DNA of 64,000 bases from Myxococcales bacterium (GTDB lineage Bacteria > Myxococcota_A > Polyangia > Fen-1088): positions 60,662-124,661 of the forward strand of contig JANXXE010000006.1 in NCBI GenBank assembly GCA_025350815.1, given 5' to 3'. Shown piece after piece: positions 46,158 to 57,289 of the stretch. The notes below the pieces were generated by a model. The model did no database searches. It was not told the origin of the DNA and saw only the letters and a list, made by a program, of their open reading frames with translations. Numbering within the stretch: position 1 is the first letter of the stretch; every line of letters starts with the position of its first letter. The position numbers were made by a program, and so were the translations under genes.

Positions 46158-47519
46158 ATGATCGAACTATGGACTGAGGCGGTCCGGTCTATCGAGCCGA
46201 AGGTCAAGCCGAGTCATCGGGACCTGTGGTTGCGACCAATCGAATGCCTCCGCCTGTCGGAAGGCAAGATCGTCTTGCGCGCGCCGAATCGCTATCACAA
46301 AGAATGGTTCGAAGACCATTTCTTGCCCTCCATCCTTGAAGATCTCCAGGCCCGCTCTGGCCGGACATATGAAGTCCAGTTCGAGATCGCCGAGGAGACC
46401 GCCGTTCGTACGCCGCCCCCGGTGGCCTTCCCGCAGCCGTCCATCGAGACGCGGCCGGTTGCCAGCAAGCCCTCGCGCGATCTGGACCTTCGGTACACCT
46501 TCGACAAGTTTGTTGTCGGACCGACGAACCAATTCGCGCACGCGGCGGCTCGAATGGTCGCCGAGGCCCCCGCGTCCAAGTGGAATCCTCTGTTCATCTA
46601 CGGGGGTGTCGGTCTGGGTAAGACGCACCTGCTGCATGCCGTGGGGCAGGAAATTGCGCGGCAACACCCGGACTGGCACATCGCCTTCGTCACCTGCGAG
46701 CGGTTCGTCACCGATTTTATCGGCTCCATGATGAACCAGAAGCGCCAGGGTGGCGTCAGCTTGATGGAGGAATTCCGCACGCGCTACCGAGAGACGCCCG
46801 ACGTTCTTTTGGTCGACGACATCCAATTTTTGTCGAACAAAGACAGCTCTCAGGATGAATTCTTTCATACGTTCAACGCGCTTCATCACGCGCACAAGCA
46901 AATCGTTCTGACCTGCGACAAGCTTCCCGGCGAGCTTCCCGGTCTCGAGGATCGACTGCGCAGCCGTTTCACCTGGGGCCTGATTGCCGAGGTCTGCCAC
47001 CCGGATCTCGAGACGCGGGTCGCCATCCTCAAGCGCAAGGCTGAGATCGATCAGGTCGAGTTGAGCGACGAGGTTGCCCTTTACCTGGGCGCCCACGTCA
47101 AATCGAACGTCCGAGAACTTGAGGGGGCGCTTCTTCGGCTGGCGGCCCGGGCCTCGATTGAAGCTCGGCCCATCACGAAGGAGCTTGCCCAGGAGACTCT
47201 GCAGAAGTTCCTCGCAAGTGCCCCGACCGGTCTCACTGTCGAGGCGATCCAGCGCGAAGCTGCGGCTTACTTCGACGTGAAGCTTCATGACCTCAAGGGC
47301 CCCAAGCGACACCGCGCGGTCGCTCACCCGCGCATGGTCGCGATGTACCTGGCACGGCGACTTACGTCTATGAGTTATCCCGAAATCGGCAGTCGATTTG
47401 GCGGCAAGGACCACTCAACCGTCATCAGCGCTGTCCGTAAAATTGAACGGCTCTACGCGCAGGATCCAAGCCTGCGCAGCGTGATCAACACGCTTGAGAG
47501 CCACCTGCGCGAACCGTAG
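46158..47519 (+). CDS. dnaA: Chromosomal replication initiator protein DnaA
   Basis: A protein of 453 residues. Domain I spans 1-80, a short linker follows, the AAA+ domain III has FIYGGVGLGKTHLLHA (Walker A near residue 148) and VLLVDDIQFLSNKD (Walker B), and domain IV has the DNA-binding signature GGKDHSTVISAVRKIE. It binds DnaA boxes and melts the origin. No Shine-Dalgarno sequence precedes the ATG. The order dnaA-dnaN-recF-gyrB is conserved and identifies the replication origin neighbourhood. Confidence 0.98.
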   Translation: MIELWTEAVRSIEPKVKPSHRDLWLRPIECLRLSEGKIVLRAPNRYHKEWFEDHFLPSILEDLQARSGRTYEVQFEIAEETAVRTPPPVAFPQPSIETRPVASKPSRDLDLRYTFDKFVVGPTNQFAHAAARMVAEAPASKWNPLFIYGGVGLGKTHLLHAVGQEIARQHPDWHIAFVTCERFVTDFIGSMMNQKRQGGVSLMEEFRTRYRETPDVLLVDDIQFLSNKDSSQDEFFHTFNALHHAHKQIVLTCDKLPGELPGLEDRLRSRFTWGLIAEVCHPDLETRVAILKRKAEIDQVELSDEVALYLGAHVKSNVRELEGALLRLAARASIEARPITKELAQETLQKFLASAPTGLTVEAIQREAAAYFDVKLHDLKGPKRHRAVAHPRMVAMYLARRLTSMSYPEIGSRFGGKDHSTVISAVRKIERLYAQDPSLRSVINTLESHLREP

Positions 47520-47570
47520 CCCAGTCGCTGCGCTATTATCGGGGTCCGTTCCGGCCCGGGCGATGTCCAA

Positions 47571-47604
47571 GGCAGTGTCCGAGGCAGTGTCCGAGGCAGT
47601 GTAG
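47571..47604 (+). repeat. 12-bp tandem repeat after dnaA
   Basis: Two exact copies of GGCAGTGTCCGA (47571-47582 and 47583-47594) and a partial third GGCAGTGTAG. Repeats of this kind near origins can be protein-binding iterons, but only two full copies exist. Confidence 0.6.
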
Positions 47605-47730
47605 CGCCGTTTCTGCGCCGGTGGTCTCTCGACCAGGTAGGGGATGAATCTGTGGGAAAGTCTGTGTGTAACCCAGCCGAACGGCCGCCCCTGACTCTGT
47701 CACCCATCCCTCAGTTCCTAGTCCGCCCAT

Positions 47731-47739
47731 TTCTCCACA
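47731..47739 (+). promoter_or_regulatory. Near-consensus DnaA box in candidate oriC
   Basis: TTCTCCACA differs from TTATCCACA at one position. It lies about 30 bp before the A+T-rich stretch. Confidence 0.55.
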
Positions 47740-47904
47740 GGCAAAAGACCTCCGTCACCGACGGTAATTCATATCCGTCAACGTTCCCACAGGCCCTATT
47801 ACCTACTACTTCTTTAGACAATTCATTCTTTATAGAAAGAGGGAGGCGTGAGAATGTTGCCAGGTTCCGCAGACGCGAGGCGACCAGATAGAAGAGGGTG
47901 AGCA

Positions 47905-49008
47905 ATGGATTTTAAGATCGACAAGAACCAGCTTCTCCGCGGGCTGTACCTCGCCGCGGGAATCGCAGACAGAAAAAGCACGATGCCTATCCTGGCAAAC
48001 GTGCTGATTCGTACAGATGGAAAAGATCGAATCCTGTGCGCTGCGACCGATCTCACCGTTGCCGTGATGGCGACCCTGCCAGCGAAGGTCGAAAAGGACG
48101 GCGGCCTGACGGTCACGGCCCGACAGTTCTTCGAGATCGTAAAGGGCCTATCGGGTGAGGAAGTCCACCTGCGCCGGTCCGAGCAGAACTGGGCGGATAT
48201 TCGCTCTGGTCGAGCCGAGTTCAAGGTTGTGGGGATGGCCGAGCGGGACTACCCGAAGCTGCCCGCAGTGTCCGAAGCAGAGATGTTCAAGGTCGATTCC
48301 CCGACGCTGCTGGACATGATCAGCAAGACCATATTTTCTGTCTCTCTGGACGAAACGCGGCAACACCTTGCGGGTGTCTTGTTCGAATCGGACGGAAACG
48401 AAGCGCGGATGATATCGACCGACGGACACCGGCTGTCGAAGGTGGGACGCAAATTGCCGGGAGGACCCAAACTGGCGGCCGGGGTCCTGATCCCACGAAA
48501 AGGCGTGGTGGAGATTCGCAGGGTCCTCGAAGGACGCCAGACGCCCTGCGAGGTGGGCGTGCAGCAGGGCCATTTTGTGGTGCGCGCTGACGACGTGGCG
48601 CTTTCGGTCAAACTGAGCGACGGACAGTTCCCCCCCTACGATCAGGTCATTCCTAAAGATAACGACCGAACGCTAACGGTTGAGAGGAACGAATTGCTGG
48701 AGGCGTTGCGACGGGTGTCCATCATGGCGTCGGACAAGACCTGGGGCATTCGCCTGGGCCTCGACAAGGGCAAGCTGTCAATCGAGGCGGACAACCCGGA
48801 TCTGGGAAACGCACGCGAGAAGCTGGACGTAGCGTACAAGGGCGTCGCGGTTCAAGTGGGGTTCAATGCGCGTTATTTCATCGAACTTCTGACCGAGATG
48901 GGCTCTCGGGAGGTCCGGGTGGAGATTGCCGGGGAGTTGGATCCCGCAATCATCCGGCCGGCAGATGGCACTGATTATCTGGGTGTCATCATGCCGATGA
49001 GGCTCTAG
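47905..49008 (+). CDS. dnaN: DNA polymerase III sliding clamp (beta subunit)
   Basis: A protein of 367 residues with three clamp domains of about 120 each. Recognisable segments are MDFKIDKNQLLRGLYLAAGIADRKSTMPILANVL at the N-terminus, LAGVLFESDGNEARMISTDGHRLS in domain 2 and the C-terminal YLGVIMPMRL that contributes to the partner-binding pocket. It encircles DNA and tethers the polymerase. The ribosome site is strong and the gene is followed by recF after 17 bp. Confidence 0.98.
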   Translation: MDFKIDKNQLLRGLYLAAGIADRKSTMPILANVLIRTDGKDRILCAATDLTVAVMATLPAKVEKDGGLTVTARQFFEIVKGLSGEEVHLRRSEQNWADIRSGRAEFKVVGMAERDYPKLPAVSEAEMFKVDSPTLLDMISKTIFSVSLDETRQHLAGVLFESDGNEARMISTDGHRLSKVGRKLPGGPKLAAGVLIPRKGVVEIRRVLEGRQTPCEVGVQQGHFVVRADDVALSVKLSDGQFPPYDQVIPKDNDRTLTVERNELLEALRRVSIMASDKTWGIRLGLDKGKLSIEADNPDLGNAREKLDVAYKGVAVQVGFNARYFIELLTEMGSREVRVEIAGELDPAIIRPADGTDYLGVIMPMRL

Positions 49009-49025
49009 CTTCTGTTGCGACCGCG

Positions 49026-50138
49026 GTGAGGCTGCGCGCGATTCGCATCCGCGGCTGGCGGAATCTGGAGACGGTAACGTTCAGCCCCGGACCGCGTGTC
49101 ACCGTCTTCCATGGTGACAATGGTCAGGGAAAGACCAATTTTCTAGAGGCCGCGTATTTCTTGGCGGAGTTTCGATCCTGGAGGACGAAGACGGCTCCCG
49201 ACCTGGTTCAGTGGGGGCAGCAGGCCGCCCGGCTTGACGGTCAGGTGGAGGTGGGTGGGCTCGATCGAAAGGTCGAGATCGAAGTGGCCGGTGGTCGCAA
49301 GACCACGCGCGTTGACGGAAAGACGGCACGGCGGGACGCGACAAGCCTGCGCGGTTTGGCGGTCGTGCTCTTCGTGCCGGAGGATCTGCAATTGCCGCGG
49401 GCCGCCCCGGCAGCGCGTCGGGCTTTCGTCGACAGGTCCATATTCGGTGTCGACCGAGGCTACTACGCCGAGGCTCTTGCGTATCAGAGGGTCCTGCGCA
49501 GTCGCAACGCCATCCTTCGGCAGGGCTTAGCGGATGGGACCCTGCTTGACACCTACGATGACCAGCTGGCGCGGCTCGGCGCGCGTTTGGTGGTTCGGCG
49601 TCGGGATGTTGTGTCCGCCCTTCGCCCGCGGGTCGAAGCGTTGTTCGAGCGCATCCATGGGCCCCTGTCGGCGGAGATCCGATACCACGGGCACGCCGAG
49701 GTGGAGAAAGCCGAGGGCGAGAGCGGCGTCGAGTCCGCTCTTGCCGAGGGGCTGCGAACCCGCAGGGGGCTTGATCAGCGACGGCGCTTCACAGGCTTTG
49801 GGCCACATACCGACGATCTGGCGATTCGACTCGACGGGCGGCTGGCAGTGGAGCACGGCTCTCAGGGGCAGTTGCGGTCGTTGGTGCTGGCGATGAAACT
49901 TGCCGAGCTCGCGTATGTGCATGAGGCGCTTGGCGAGGCACCCATTCTTCTTCTGGATGATGTCGCCAGCGAGCTCGATCAACGACGACGACAGCAGCTA
50001 TTCGAGACCATCGCGGGTCTGCCCGGCCAAACCTTCATCACCGTGACCGATAGAACCTTTGTGCCGCAGCTACCAGGGCGAGAGGATTTTTCGGTTGTCG
50101 CAGGACGGCTTGCGCCCGGCGGACCCGGTGCCCCGTGA
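49026..50138 (+). CDS. recF: DNA replication and repair protein RecF
   Basis: A protein of 370 residues starting at GTG 49026. The ABC-type ATPase has FHGDNGQGKTNFLEAAYFL (Walker A), GSQGQLRSLVLAMKLAEL (signature) and ILLLDDVASELDQRRR (Walker B and D-loop). RecF loads RecA at single-strand gaps with RecO and RecR. It lies between dnaN and gyrB as usual. Confidence 0.97.
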   Translation: MRLRAIRIRGWRNLETVTFSPGPRVTVFHGDNGQGKTNFLEAAYFLAEFRSWRTKTAPDLVQWGQQAARLDGQVEVGGLDRKVEIEVAGGRKTTRVDGKTARRDATSLRGLAVVLFVPEDLQLPRAAPAARRAFVDRSIFGVDRGYYAEALAYQRVLRSRNAILRQGLADGTLLDTYDDQLARLGARLVVRRRDVVSALRPRVEALFERIHGPLSAEIRYHGHAEVEKAEGESGVESALAEGLRTRRGLDQRRRFTGFGPHTDDLAIRLDGRLAVEHGSQGQLRSLVLAMKLAELAYVHEALGEAPILLLDDVASELDQRRRQQLFETIAGLPGQTFITVTDRTFVPQLPGREDFSVVAGRLAPGGPGAP

Positions 50139-50181
50139 AAGCAGGGCCTTTTTGCTTTACTCGCCCTGAAAATGGTGCTAG

Positions 50182-52794
<2,613 letters not shown>

Positions 52795-52838
52795 AGCGGG
52801 GCCGCCGGCGCCTTGGTTCGCGGGGGGCCCCGGGGTGA

Positions 52839-53303
52839 TTAGGCGCGAATGTTCTGAACGATCGCCATGTTCATCTGGTGGATGCTGTTGAGCATTTGCG
52901 TCAGCAAATTGTTCATCTCGGAGATGTGCTCGATCTTGGATTGCAGCTGAAGCATCCCCTGCTTGGACTCAAGGACGGCCGGCGGAATGGCACCAGCCCG
53001 GACTTCGCGCATCATGTCGTCAGGGCTCAGCTTCATGAAGGCCTCGGCCGTGAGCGTCGGTTTGGCGCCTGGTCCGTCGGTGGCGGACGGGGGCGCCCCG
53101 GGGTCAGCGGTGGGTTTGGCGCCGGCGGGTGAGCCAGCGGGAAGCTCGACGAGGTCGGGCAGTCTGGCCACGGGGCCAGCGGCGGAGCCCGCGATCGCGC
53201 CCACGTCGCCCAGGGCGTGTGCGATTCCCTCACGGGCGGCAGCCGACACGTGATGGGCGGCATCGGCGGTTTTGTGAAAGAAACCCGCGACGGCATCGGG
53301 CAT
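52839..53303 (-). CDS. Protein with C-terminus like a type III secretion needle subunit
   Basis: Starts at ATG 53303 after CGGAGG, 154 residues. The N-terminal 45 residues are helical (FFHKTADAAHHVSAAAREG), the middle 50 are Pro/Ala/Gly-rich and disordered, and the last 50 form a helical end with LQLQSKIEHISEMNNLL and AIVQNIRA. That end resembles needle proteins of the PrgI type, which have a QSKLSEY helix and end in AIIQNFR. It lacks the usual PxxP N-terminal helix and is longer than needle subunits (80-90 residues). It starts 2 bp after the TPR gene. This is an inference from short similarity; it might instead be an unrelated helical protein. Confidence 0.55.
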   Translation of the reverse strand: MPDAVAGFFHKTADAAHHVSAAAREGIAHALGDVGAIAGSAAGPVARLPDLVELPAGSPAGAKPTADPGAPPSATDGPGAKPTLTAEAFMKLSPDDMMREVRAGAIPPAVLESKQGMLQLQSKIEHISEMNNLLTQMLNSIHQMNMAIVQNIRA

Positions 53304-53305
53304 GG

Positions 53306-53716
53306 CTAGCGAGCCTCCGCGACAATGGCCATCATGCGAGGGCGCGCGGGTGCGCGTGGCTTCGTGGAGGCGGCGGCGCCCAGGATCTGGGCCCGCATCG
53401 CGACGAGCTTGGCTTGTCCTGGCTCGAAGCGCAGGCCGCATTCGACCTGCACGAGAGCCTCATTAGACCGGCCCAGCTTCTGAAGGACTGCCGCGTAGAG
53501 CGAATAGGCCCACCAGTAACGATGGTCAGCGGCGAGCAATCCCTTGCAGAGGATCTCGGCGTCGGCGAGGCGGCCAGCCTGGTACAGGCAGTAGGCCTTG
53601 GCCATGGCCTGATCGAGCACCTCCGGGGGAATCCCAAGGATGGCCCGCATGGGGGTGTTTTCGAGGAATCTGTCGGCGGCGGTCGTGGCCGTGGATCGGA
53701 AGCGTGCAGTGGACAT
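53306..53716 (-). CDS. TPR chaperone-like protein (SycD/SctG type)
   Basis: The start is ATG 53716 preceded by AAAGGAG; the track start at 53830 has no such site. The product has 136 residues. Two to three TPR units are visible (AMAKAYCLYQAGRLADAEILCKG, WWAYSLYAAVLQKLGRSNEAL), with the AxxxYxxG-type spacing of type III secretion class II chaperones such as SycD/LcrH and with the TPR co-chaperones (SctG) of needle proteins. It sits 2 bp upstream of the needle-like gene. No other secretion components are near. Confidence 0.65.
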   Translation of the reverse strand: MSTARFRSTATTAADRFLENTPMRAILGIPPEVLDQAMAKAYCLYQAGRLADAEILCKGLLAADHRYWWAYSLYAAVLQKLGRSNEALVQVECGLRFEPGQAKLVAMRAQILGAAASTKPRAPARPRMMAIVAEAR

Positions 53717-53803
53717 GGCGGGCTCCTTTGTTCTGCCTGGTGCTTTTTCGTTGCAGGCAAGGAGTCTTCGGCGCCGTGTTCCAGCGGTTGCGGCAGAAAC
53801 AAG

Positions 53804-53821
53804 AAAACCCCGGTCGGTTTT
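53804..53821. terminator. Palindromic terminator-like sequence
   Basis: AAAACC and GGTTTT flank a CCGGTC core, with T-runs on both strands. It lies downstream of the lipoprotein gene on the minus strand and upstream of the TPR gene, where it could end lipoprotein transcription. Confidence 0.4.
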
Positions 53822-53898
53822 TCCGGCCAAGCCTGTCCACGAGGGGCCGCGCCGTCAACCGGGGCGTGTCGAAAACCACCGGAGTTTCCCGAGCGAGA

Positions 53899-54618
53899 TC
53901 ACGGCAGGCGTGCGCCGGCCACCTTCAAGACCGCACCGCCCTCGCAGCCGAAGGATATGGAGCGGCGTATGGTGCCGCTGACAACGTCATCCTGGAAGGT
54001 AAGCGACCAGCGGTAATCGGTTGACCAGGTGTCGCCGCCTTGATCCCACCCGCCACGCTCGGCGATCTCTGCGTAGCATGCGCCGTTGCTGAAAACGGCA
54101 GACACTTGGTAGCGAGTGAAGGGAGGCTGCCTCTTGTCGCGACCTTCCACCTGCACCGTCAGGCCATTTCCGCGGGAGCACGAAGCGATGGATAGGACGG
54201 TTGTTTCCTTCGTTGAACAAACAGGATTTGCCCCCGTGGGCGCCGGTCCATACGACAAGGTCCACCGCCCCTCCGGGACGCAGCTCTTGCAGGTTTCTGC
54301 CGCCCTGGCACAACGTGAAACGAACGATACAGGTGCGGCTCCGGCGTCAGCGGTGTCCACGTCGATGTCGCCAACGGGCACGCAGGCGTCGCCGGATTTC
54401 GCGGCATCACCCGGGGACACATCGACGGATGCCGACTCGGCGGCCGCGTCCTTGGAACCGGAAACATCGCCGCCCCCCACATCCGCCGCAGCGTCCATTC
54501 CGGCTGGCTGGGCACCGTCCAGTGATCGCTTCTCCTTCCCTCTACCGCAGGCACCTGCCTGAATGATGACAACGACAAAGAGCAGGCGGCTCACCTCGAT
54601 ATGTCCACGGCTAAGCAT
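53899..54618 (-). CDS. Secreted lipoprotein, Asp/Ala-rich linker with C-terminal beta-domain
   Basis: Starts at ATG 54618 with GTGAGG upstream; 239 residues. The signal peptide is hydrophobic (RLLFVVVIIQAGAC, lipobox QAGAC). A linker of about 70 residues rich in Asp, Ala and Gly is followed by a domain with paired Cys (CARAAETCKSC, VLSIASCSRGNG) and beta-rich end (WSTDYRWSLTFQDDVVSGTI). I do not recognise the domain. Its upstream sequence is an IS3 remnant, so its original promoter may have been disrupted. Confidence 0.72.
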   Translation of the reverse strand: MLSRGHIEVSRLLFVVVIIQAGACGRGKEKRSLDGAQPAGMDAAADVGGGDVSGSKDAAAESASVDVSPGDAAKSGDACVPVGDIDVDTADAGAAPVSFVSRCARAAETCKSCVPEGRWTLSYGPAPTGANPVCSTKETTVLSIASCSRGNGLTVQVEGRDKRQPPFTRYQVSAVFSNGACYAEIAERGGWDQGGDTWSTDYRWSLTFQDDVVSGTIRRSISFGCEGGAVLKVAGARLP

Positions 54619-54655
54619 CACGACCTCACTTCGGCAGGTTCTTGTGCATCCTTCG

Positions 54656-55087
54656 CACCTGACCCACGGAGAACTCACGCAGGAACTGCAGCTGAAGCTG
54701 CCGTTCTATGGCAGCCGAAAACTGGCTCTCGAACTTCGCGGTGAAGGCGTGCTCATCAACCGTACATCCCGATGGCCTGGGGATTCGGCTACCTGGTCGC
54801 GATCATCGACTGGATCTCGCGGCGCGTGCTGGCCTGGCGGCTTTCAAACAGCCTTGACACCAGATTCTGCGTCGACGCTCTTGAGGAGGCGCTGGAAAAA
54901 ATTCGGACTGCCAGTCATCTTCAACACCGACCAGGGATCCCAATTCACGCCGGATGATTTCACGAAGCCGTTGATCGATCAGGGCGTCAAGGTCAGCATG
55001 GACGGGAAAGGCCGCTGCATCGACAACATCTTCGTCGAGCGGCTGTGGCGGTCGCTCAAGTACGAGGAGGTCTATTTGGAAGAACGG
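54656..55087 (+). mobile_element. Degenerate IS3-family transposase (OrfB) remnant
   Basis: Three pieces of an IS3/IS407-type transposase can be read in successive frames. LQLKLPFYGSRKLALELRGE is followed directly by YIPMAWGFGYLVAIIDW, so roughly 60-80 codons including the first catalytic Asp (in the usual DITYIP) have been deleted near 54763. A second break is an extra A in the A6 run at 54896-54901, after EEALEK, where the frame shifts to FGLPVIFNTDQGSQF. The second Asp and the Glu of the DDE triad survive (NTDQGS, IFVERLWRSLKYEEVYLEE). The element ends against the carD stop. It cannot be active; no terminal inverted repeats were found. Confidence 0.85.
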
Positions 55088-55088
55088 A

Positions 55089-55580
55089 CTAGCAGGCGAA
55101 GATCCGGTCGAGCTTCTCCTCGATCTTGACTTCTTTTGACTTGGTGGCGACGGCGATCTCCTTTACGAGAAGCGTGCGCGCGGTGTCGAGCATCTTGCGT
55201 TCGCCAAACGACAATTCCTTGTCGCCCTTGAGCCGCTGGAGGTCACGGAGCACCTCGGCGATTTCGAACACTGAACCCGTCTTGATCTTTTCCATGTATT
55301 CCCGATACCGGCGGTTCCAGGTCTGGCCTTCGACGGCGACGTCGCGGCTCTTGAGAATCTCGAAAACCTCGTCCACTTCCTCCGCGCGGATGAGCTCGCG
55401 CAGCCCCACGGCCGCCGCATTCCGCGTCGGGATCATGATCTTCATCCCGTTGTCGAGAATCTTGAGGATGTAGAAGGTCTGCTTGCTCGACGAAATCTCC
55501 CGGGTCTCGATTCCCATCACCTGTGCCACGCCGTGGGCTGGGTATACGGCTAGATCTCCCACGCAGAAATTTGGCTCCAT
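55089..55580 (-). CDS. cdnL: CarD-family transcription factor (CdnL-like)
   Basis: A protein of 163 residues. N-terminal RNA-polymerase-interacting Tudor-like fold: FCVGDLAVYPAHGVAQVMGI and FYILKILDNGMKIMIPT. The C-terminal helical DNA-contact domain includes TWNRRYREYMEKIKTGSVFEIAEVLRDLQRLKGDKELSFGERKML, almost the sequence known for CdnL of myxobacteria. CdnL stabilises open complexes at rRNA and other promoters and is essential. The ribosome site AGGAGCAAAGG precedes the ATG and a clear promoter lies further upstream. Confidence 0.95.
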   Translation of the reverse strand: MEPNFCVGDLAVYPAHGVAQVMGIETREISSSKQTFYILKILDNGMKIMIPTRNAAAVGLRELIRAEEVDEVFEILKSRDVAVEGQTWNRRYREYMEKIKTGSVFEIAEVLRDLQRLKGDKELSFGERKMLDTARTLLVKEIAVATKSKEVKIEEKLDRIFAC

Positions 55581-55637
55581 TTTACCTTTGCTCCTGAGGG
55601 TGTAGAGTGTGAGCCCGGTCGGCTCCGAAGCGGGCGA

Positions 55638-55666
55638 ACTCTAGCATGCAGGTATGGTCCGGTCAA
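55638..55666 (-). promoter_or_regulatory. Promoter of the carD/cdnL gene
   Basis: Minus strand TTGACC (55666-55661), 17 bp, TAGAGT (55643-55638). It gives a leader of about 50 bases with a ribosome site, in contrast to the leaderless layout of neighbouring pepA. Confidence 0.65.
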
Positions 55667-55733
55667 TGCGGAATCGTTGAGTCGACCGTATTTGATGCAA
55701 GGTAACGTACTGTTTGCGGTCTCGATTTGCTGT

Positions 55734-57242
55734 TCAGGATTGGGAAACCCGGCGCAGGTATTCGAAGATCGTCAGAACGCCGAAACCGGTCCCGCCTTTC
55801 GACTGATGGTCGAAGTCTTTGTCGGCAGTGGATGGACCGGCAAGATCGACGTGAATCCAGGGTGTGTCGCCGACGAACTCTCTGAGAAAAAGACCGGCGG
55901 TCAGAGCGCCACCCCAGCGTTCGCCGGTGTTCTTCAGGTCCGCGACATCGGACTTGAGCTGTTGGAGGAGTCTGTCGGGCAGCGGCAGTTTCCACATCTC
56001 TTCGCCCGCCGCTGCTGCCGCAGCGAGCCATTCGGAGCACAGTGCGTCGTTGTTGGTCATGACGCCCGCAGTGTGGGGGCCGAGGGCGACCATGCACGCA
56101 CCGGTGAGAGTTGCGAAGTCAAGGATCGCGGTCGGGGCGAGGTCCAGCCCGTACGAGATGGCGTCAGCGAGGGTCAGCCGCCCCTCGGCGTCGGTGTTGT
56201 TGATTTCGACGGTCTTGCCGGCCTTCGACCGAAGCACATCGCCTAGCTTGTAGGCCCGGCCGGAGGGCATGTTCTCCGTGCAGGCGGCGAGCGCATGAAC
56301 TTCGATCGGCAGGCGCTGGTGCGCCACCGCCGACATGACCGAAAGGACGGCGGCGGCGCCAGCCATGTCGGTCTTCATGTCCAACATGCCGTCGTTGGGT
56401 TTGAGCGACAGGCCTCCGGAGTCAAAGGTCACACCCTTGCCGACGAGGATGATGCGTTTCTTGGCGCCTTCTGGTCGCCAGCTGAGGTGAATGAAGCGGG
56501 GCTCTTCCGTGCTGCCCTGGGCGACCGCGAGGAACAGGCCCATGTTCTTGTCCCGACATTCCTTGGGCCCCAGAACTGTGATGTCCAGATGGAATTGGTC
56601 AGCGAGATCGCGCGCGGCGGAAGCCAGTTGCGTGGGCGTCAGGTAGCCGGCCGGTTCGTTGACGAGATCGCGTGCCCGCATCACGGCCTCCGCCAGGATG
56701 GTGCCGCGGGAGATGGCCGACGCCACGTCTGGAACCAAAGGAGCCGCTTCGAGCAGAAGGTCGACTTGGCTGAGCGTGCGGGGTGCGCGTTTTTCCGGCG
56801 AGATGTACCGGTCGAAATGGTACCCGCCAAGAAGGGCTCCTTCGGTCAGGAACTGGACTGCAATCATCACTGCGGAAACGTCCGTGCCGAGGAGGTGCGA
56901 GGGCACAAGAAGGGCCACGTTGGCGGCGCCCGCGCTGTGCGCGACGCGGGCCGCCCGGGCGGCAAAGGCGCGAAGGGCGGGTGGGTTGGCCGCCGTCTGC
57001 CGGCCGAGGCCCAGAAGAGCCAGGCGGCGAGATGGCAGTCGATCCTGGGTGTGCAAGGTAAGGAGCTGGCCGGCTGACCCGTCAAAGCGCTCGTCCGCGA
57101 TCGCCCGCAGGAGGGAGCCGCCAAGAGCATGATCGAGCGCCAGCAGTGAGGGGTCCCGCGCGAGCGTCGCCTGGTCGCAGGCGATGGCGAGAAGGTCGGC
57201 CGTGGCCTTGCGGGGGTCGTCGGCGGACAGGGAGAGCTGCAA
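55734..57242 (-). CDS. pepA: Leucyl aminopeptidase (M17)
   Basis: A protein of 502 residues starting at TTG 57242. The C-terminal catalytic domain has VGKGVTFDSGGLSLKP (metal ligands), DMKTDMAGAAAVL and the signature NNTDAEGRLTLADA. The N-terminal 170 residues form the macro-like domain. It is a cytosolic dizinc exopeptidase forming hexamers; some members also bind DNA. The promoter TTGAAT-N17-TAATAT ends 8 bp before the TTG and no ribosome site is visible, so the transcript is probably leaderless; a leaderless TTG start is unusual. Confidence 0.94.
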   Translation of the reverse strand: MQLSLSADDPRKATADLLAIACDQATLARDPSLLALDHALGGSLLRAIADERFDGSAGQLLTLHTQDRLPSRRLALLGLGRQTAANPPALRAFAARAARVAHSAGAANVALLVPSHLLGTDVSAVMIAVQFLTEGALLGGYHFDRYISPEKRAPRTLSQVDLLLEAAPLVPDVASAISRGTILAEAVMRARDLVNEPAGYLTPTQLASAARDLADQFHLDITVLGPKECRDKNMGLFLAVAQGSTEEPRFIHLSWRPEGAKKRIILVGKGVTFDSGGLSLKPNDGMLDMKTDMAGAAAVLSVMSAVAHQRLPIEVHALAACTENMPSGRAYKLGDVLRSKAGKTVEINNTDAEGRLTLADAISYGLDLAPTAILDFATLTGACMVALGPHTAGVMTNNDALCSEWLAAAAAAGEEMWKLPLPDRLLQQLKSDVADLKNTGERWGGALTAGLFLREFVGDTPWIHVDLAGPSTADKDFDHQSKGGTGFGVLTIFEYLRRVSQS

Positions 57243-57250
57243 GGCGGGAT

Positions 57251-57279
57251 ATATTAGAGGGCAAAGTGCCTGAATTCAA
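57251..57279 (-). promoter_or_regulatory. Promoter of pepA
   Basis: Minus strand TTGAAT (57279-57274), 17 bp, TAATAT (57256-57251), 8 bp to the TTG start. Its -35 lies 10 bp from the -35 of the divergent promoter for the H1-like gene. Confidence 0.6.
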
Positions 57280-57289
57280 GAGGTTTCTG

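Larger units (their letters stand above)
47520..47904. other. Candidate oriC region between dnaA and dnaN
   Basis: 385 bp without a gene. It contains DnaA-box-like sites: TGTGGGAAA (47651-47659, two mismatches), TGTGTGTAA (47663-47671, two mismatches), TTCTCCACA (47731-47739, one mismatch) and GTTCCCACA (47783-47791, three mismatches). Between about 47762 and 47850 the sequence becomes rich in A+T (TAATTCATAT, TCTTTAGACAATTC, TTTATAGAAAG), a plausible unwinding element just before dnaN. Near the left end are three 12-bp repeats. No typical promoter was found; dnaN has the ribosome site GAGGGTGAGC. Confidence 0.6.

Noticed and set aside
46167-47414. 415-residue minus-strand ORF over dnaA
   Set aside because: Mirror of dnaA, no motifs.
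47571-47604. CRISPR-like repeat after dnaA
   Set aside because: Repeats are 12 bp with no spacers and only two full copies.
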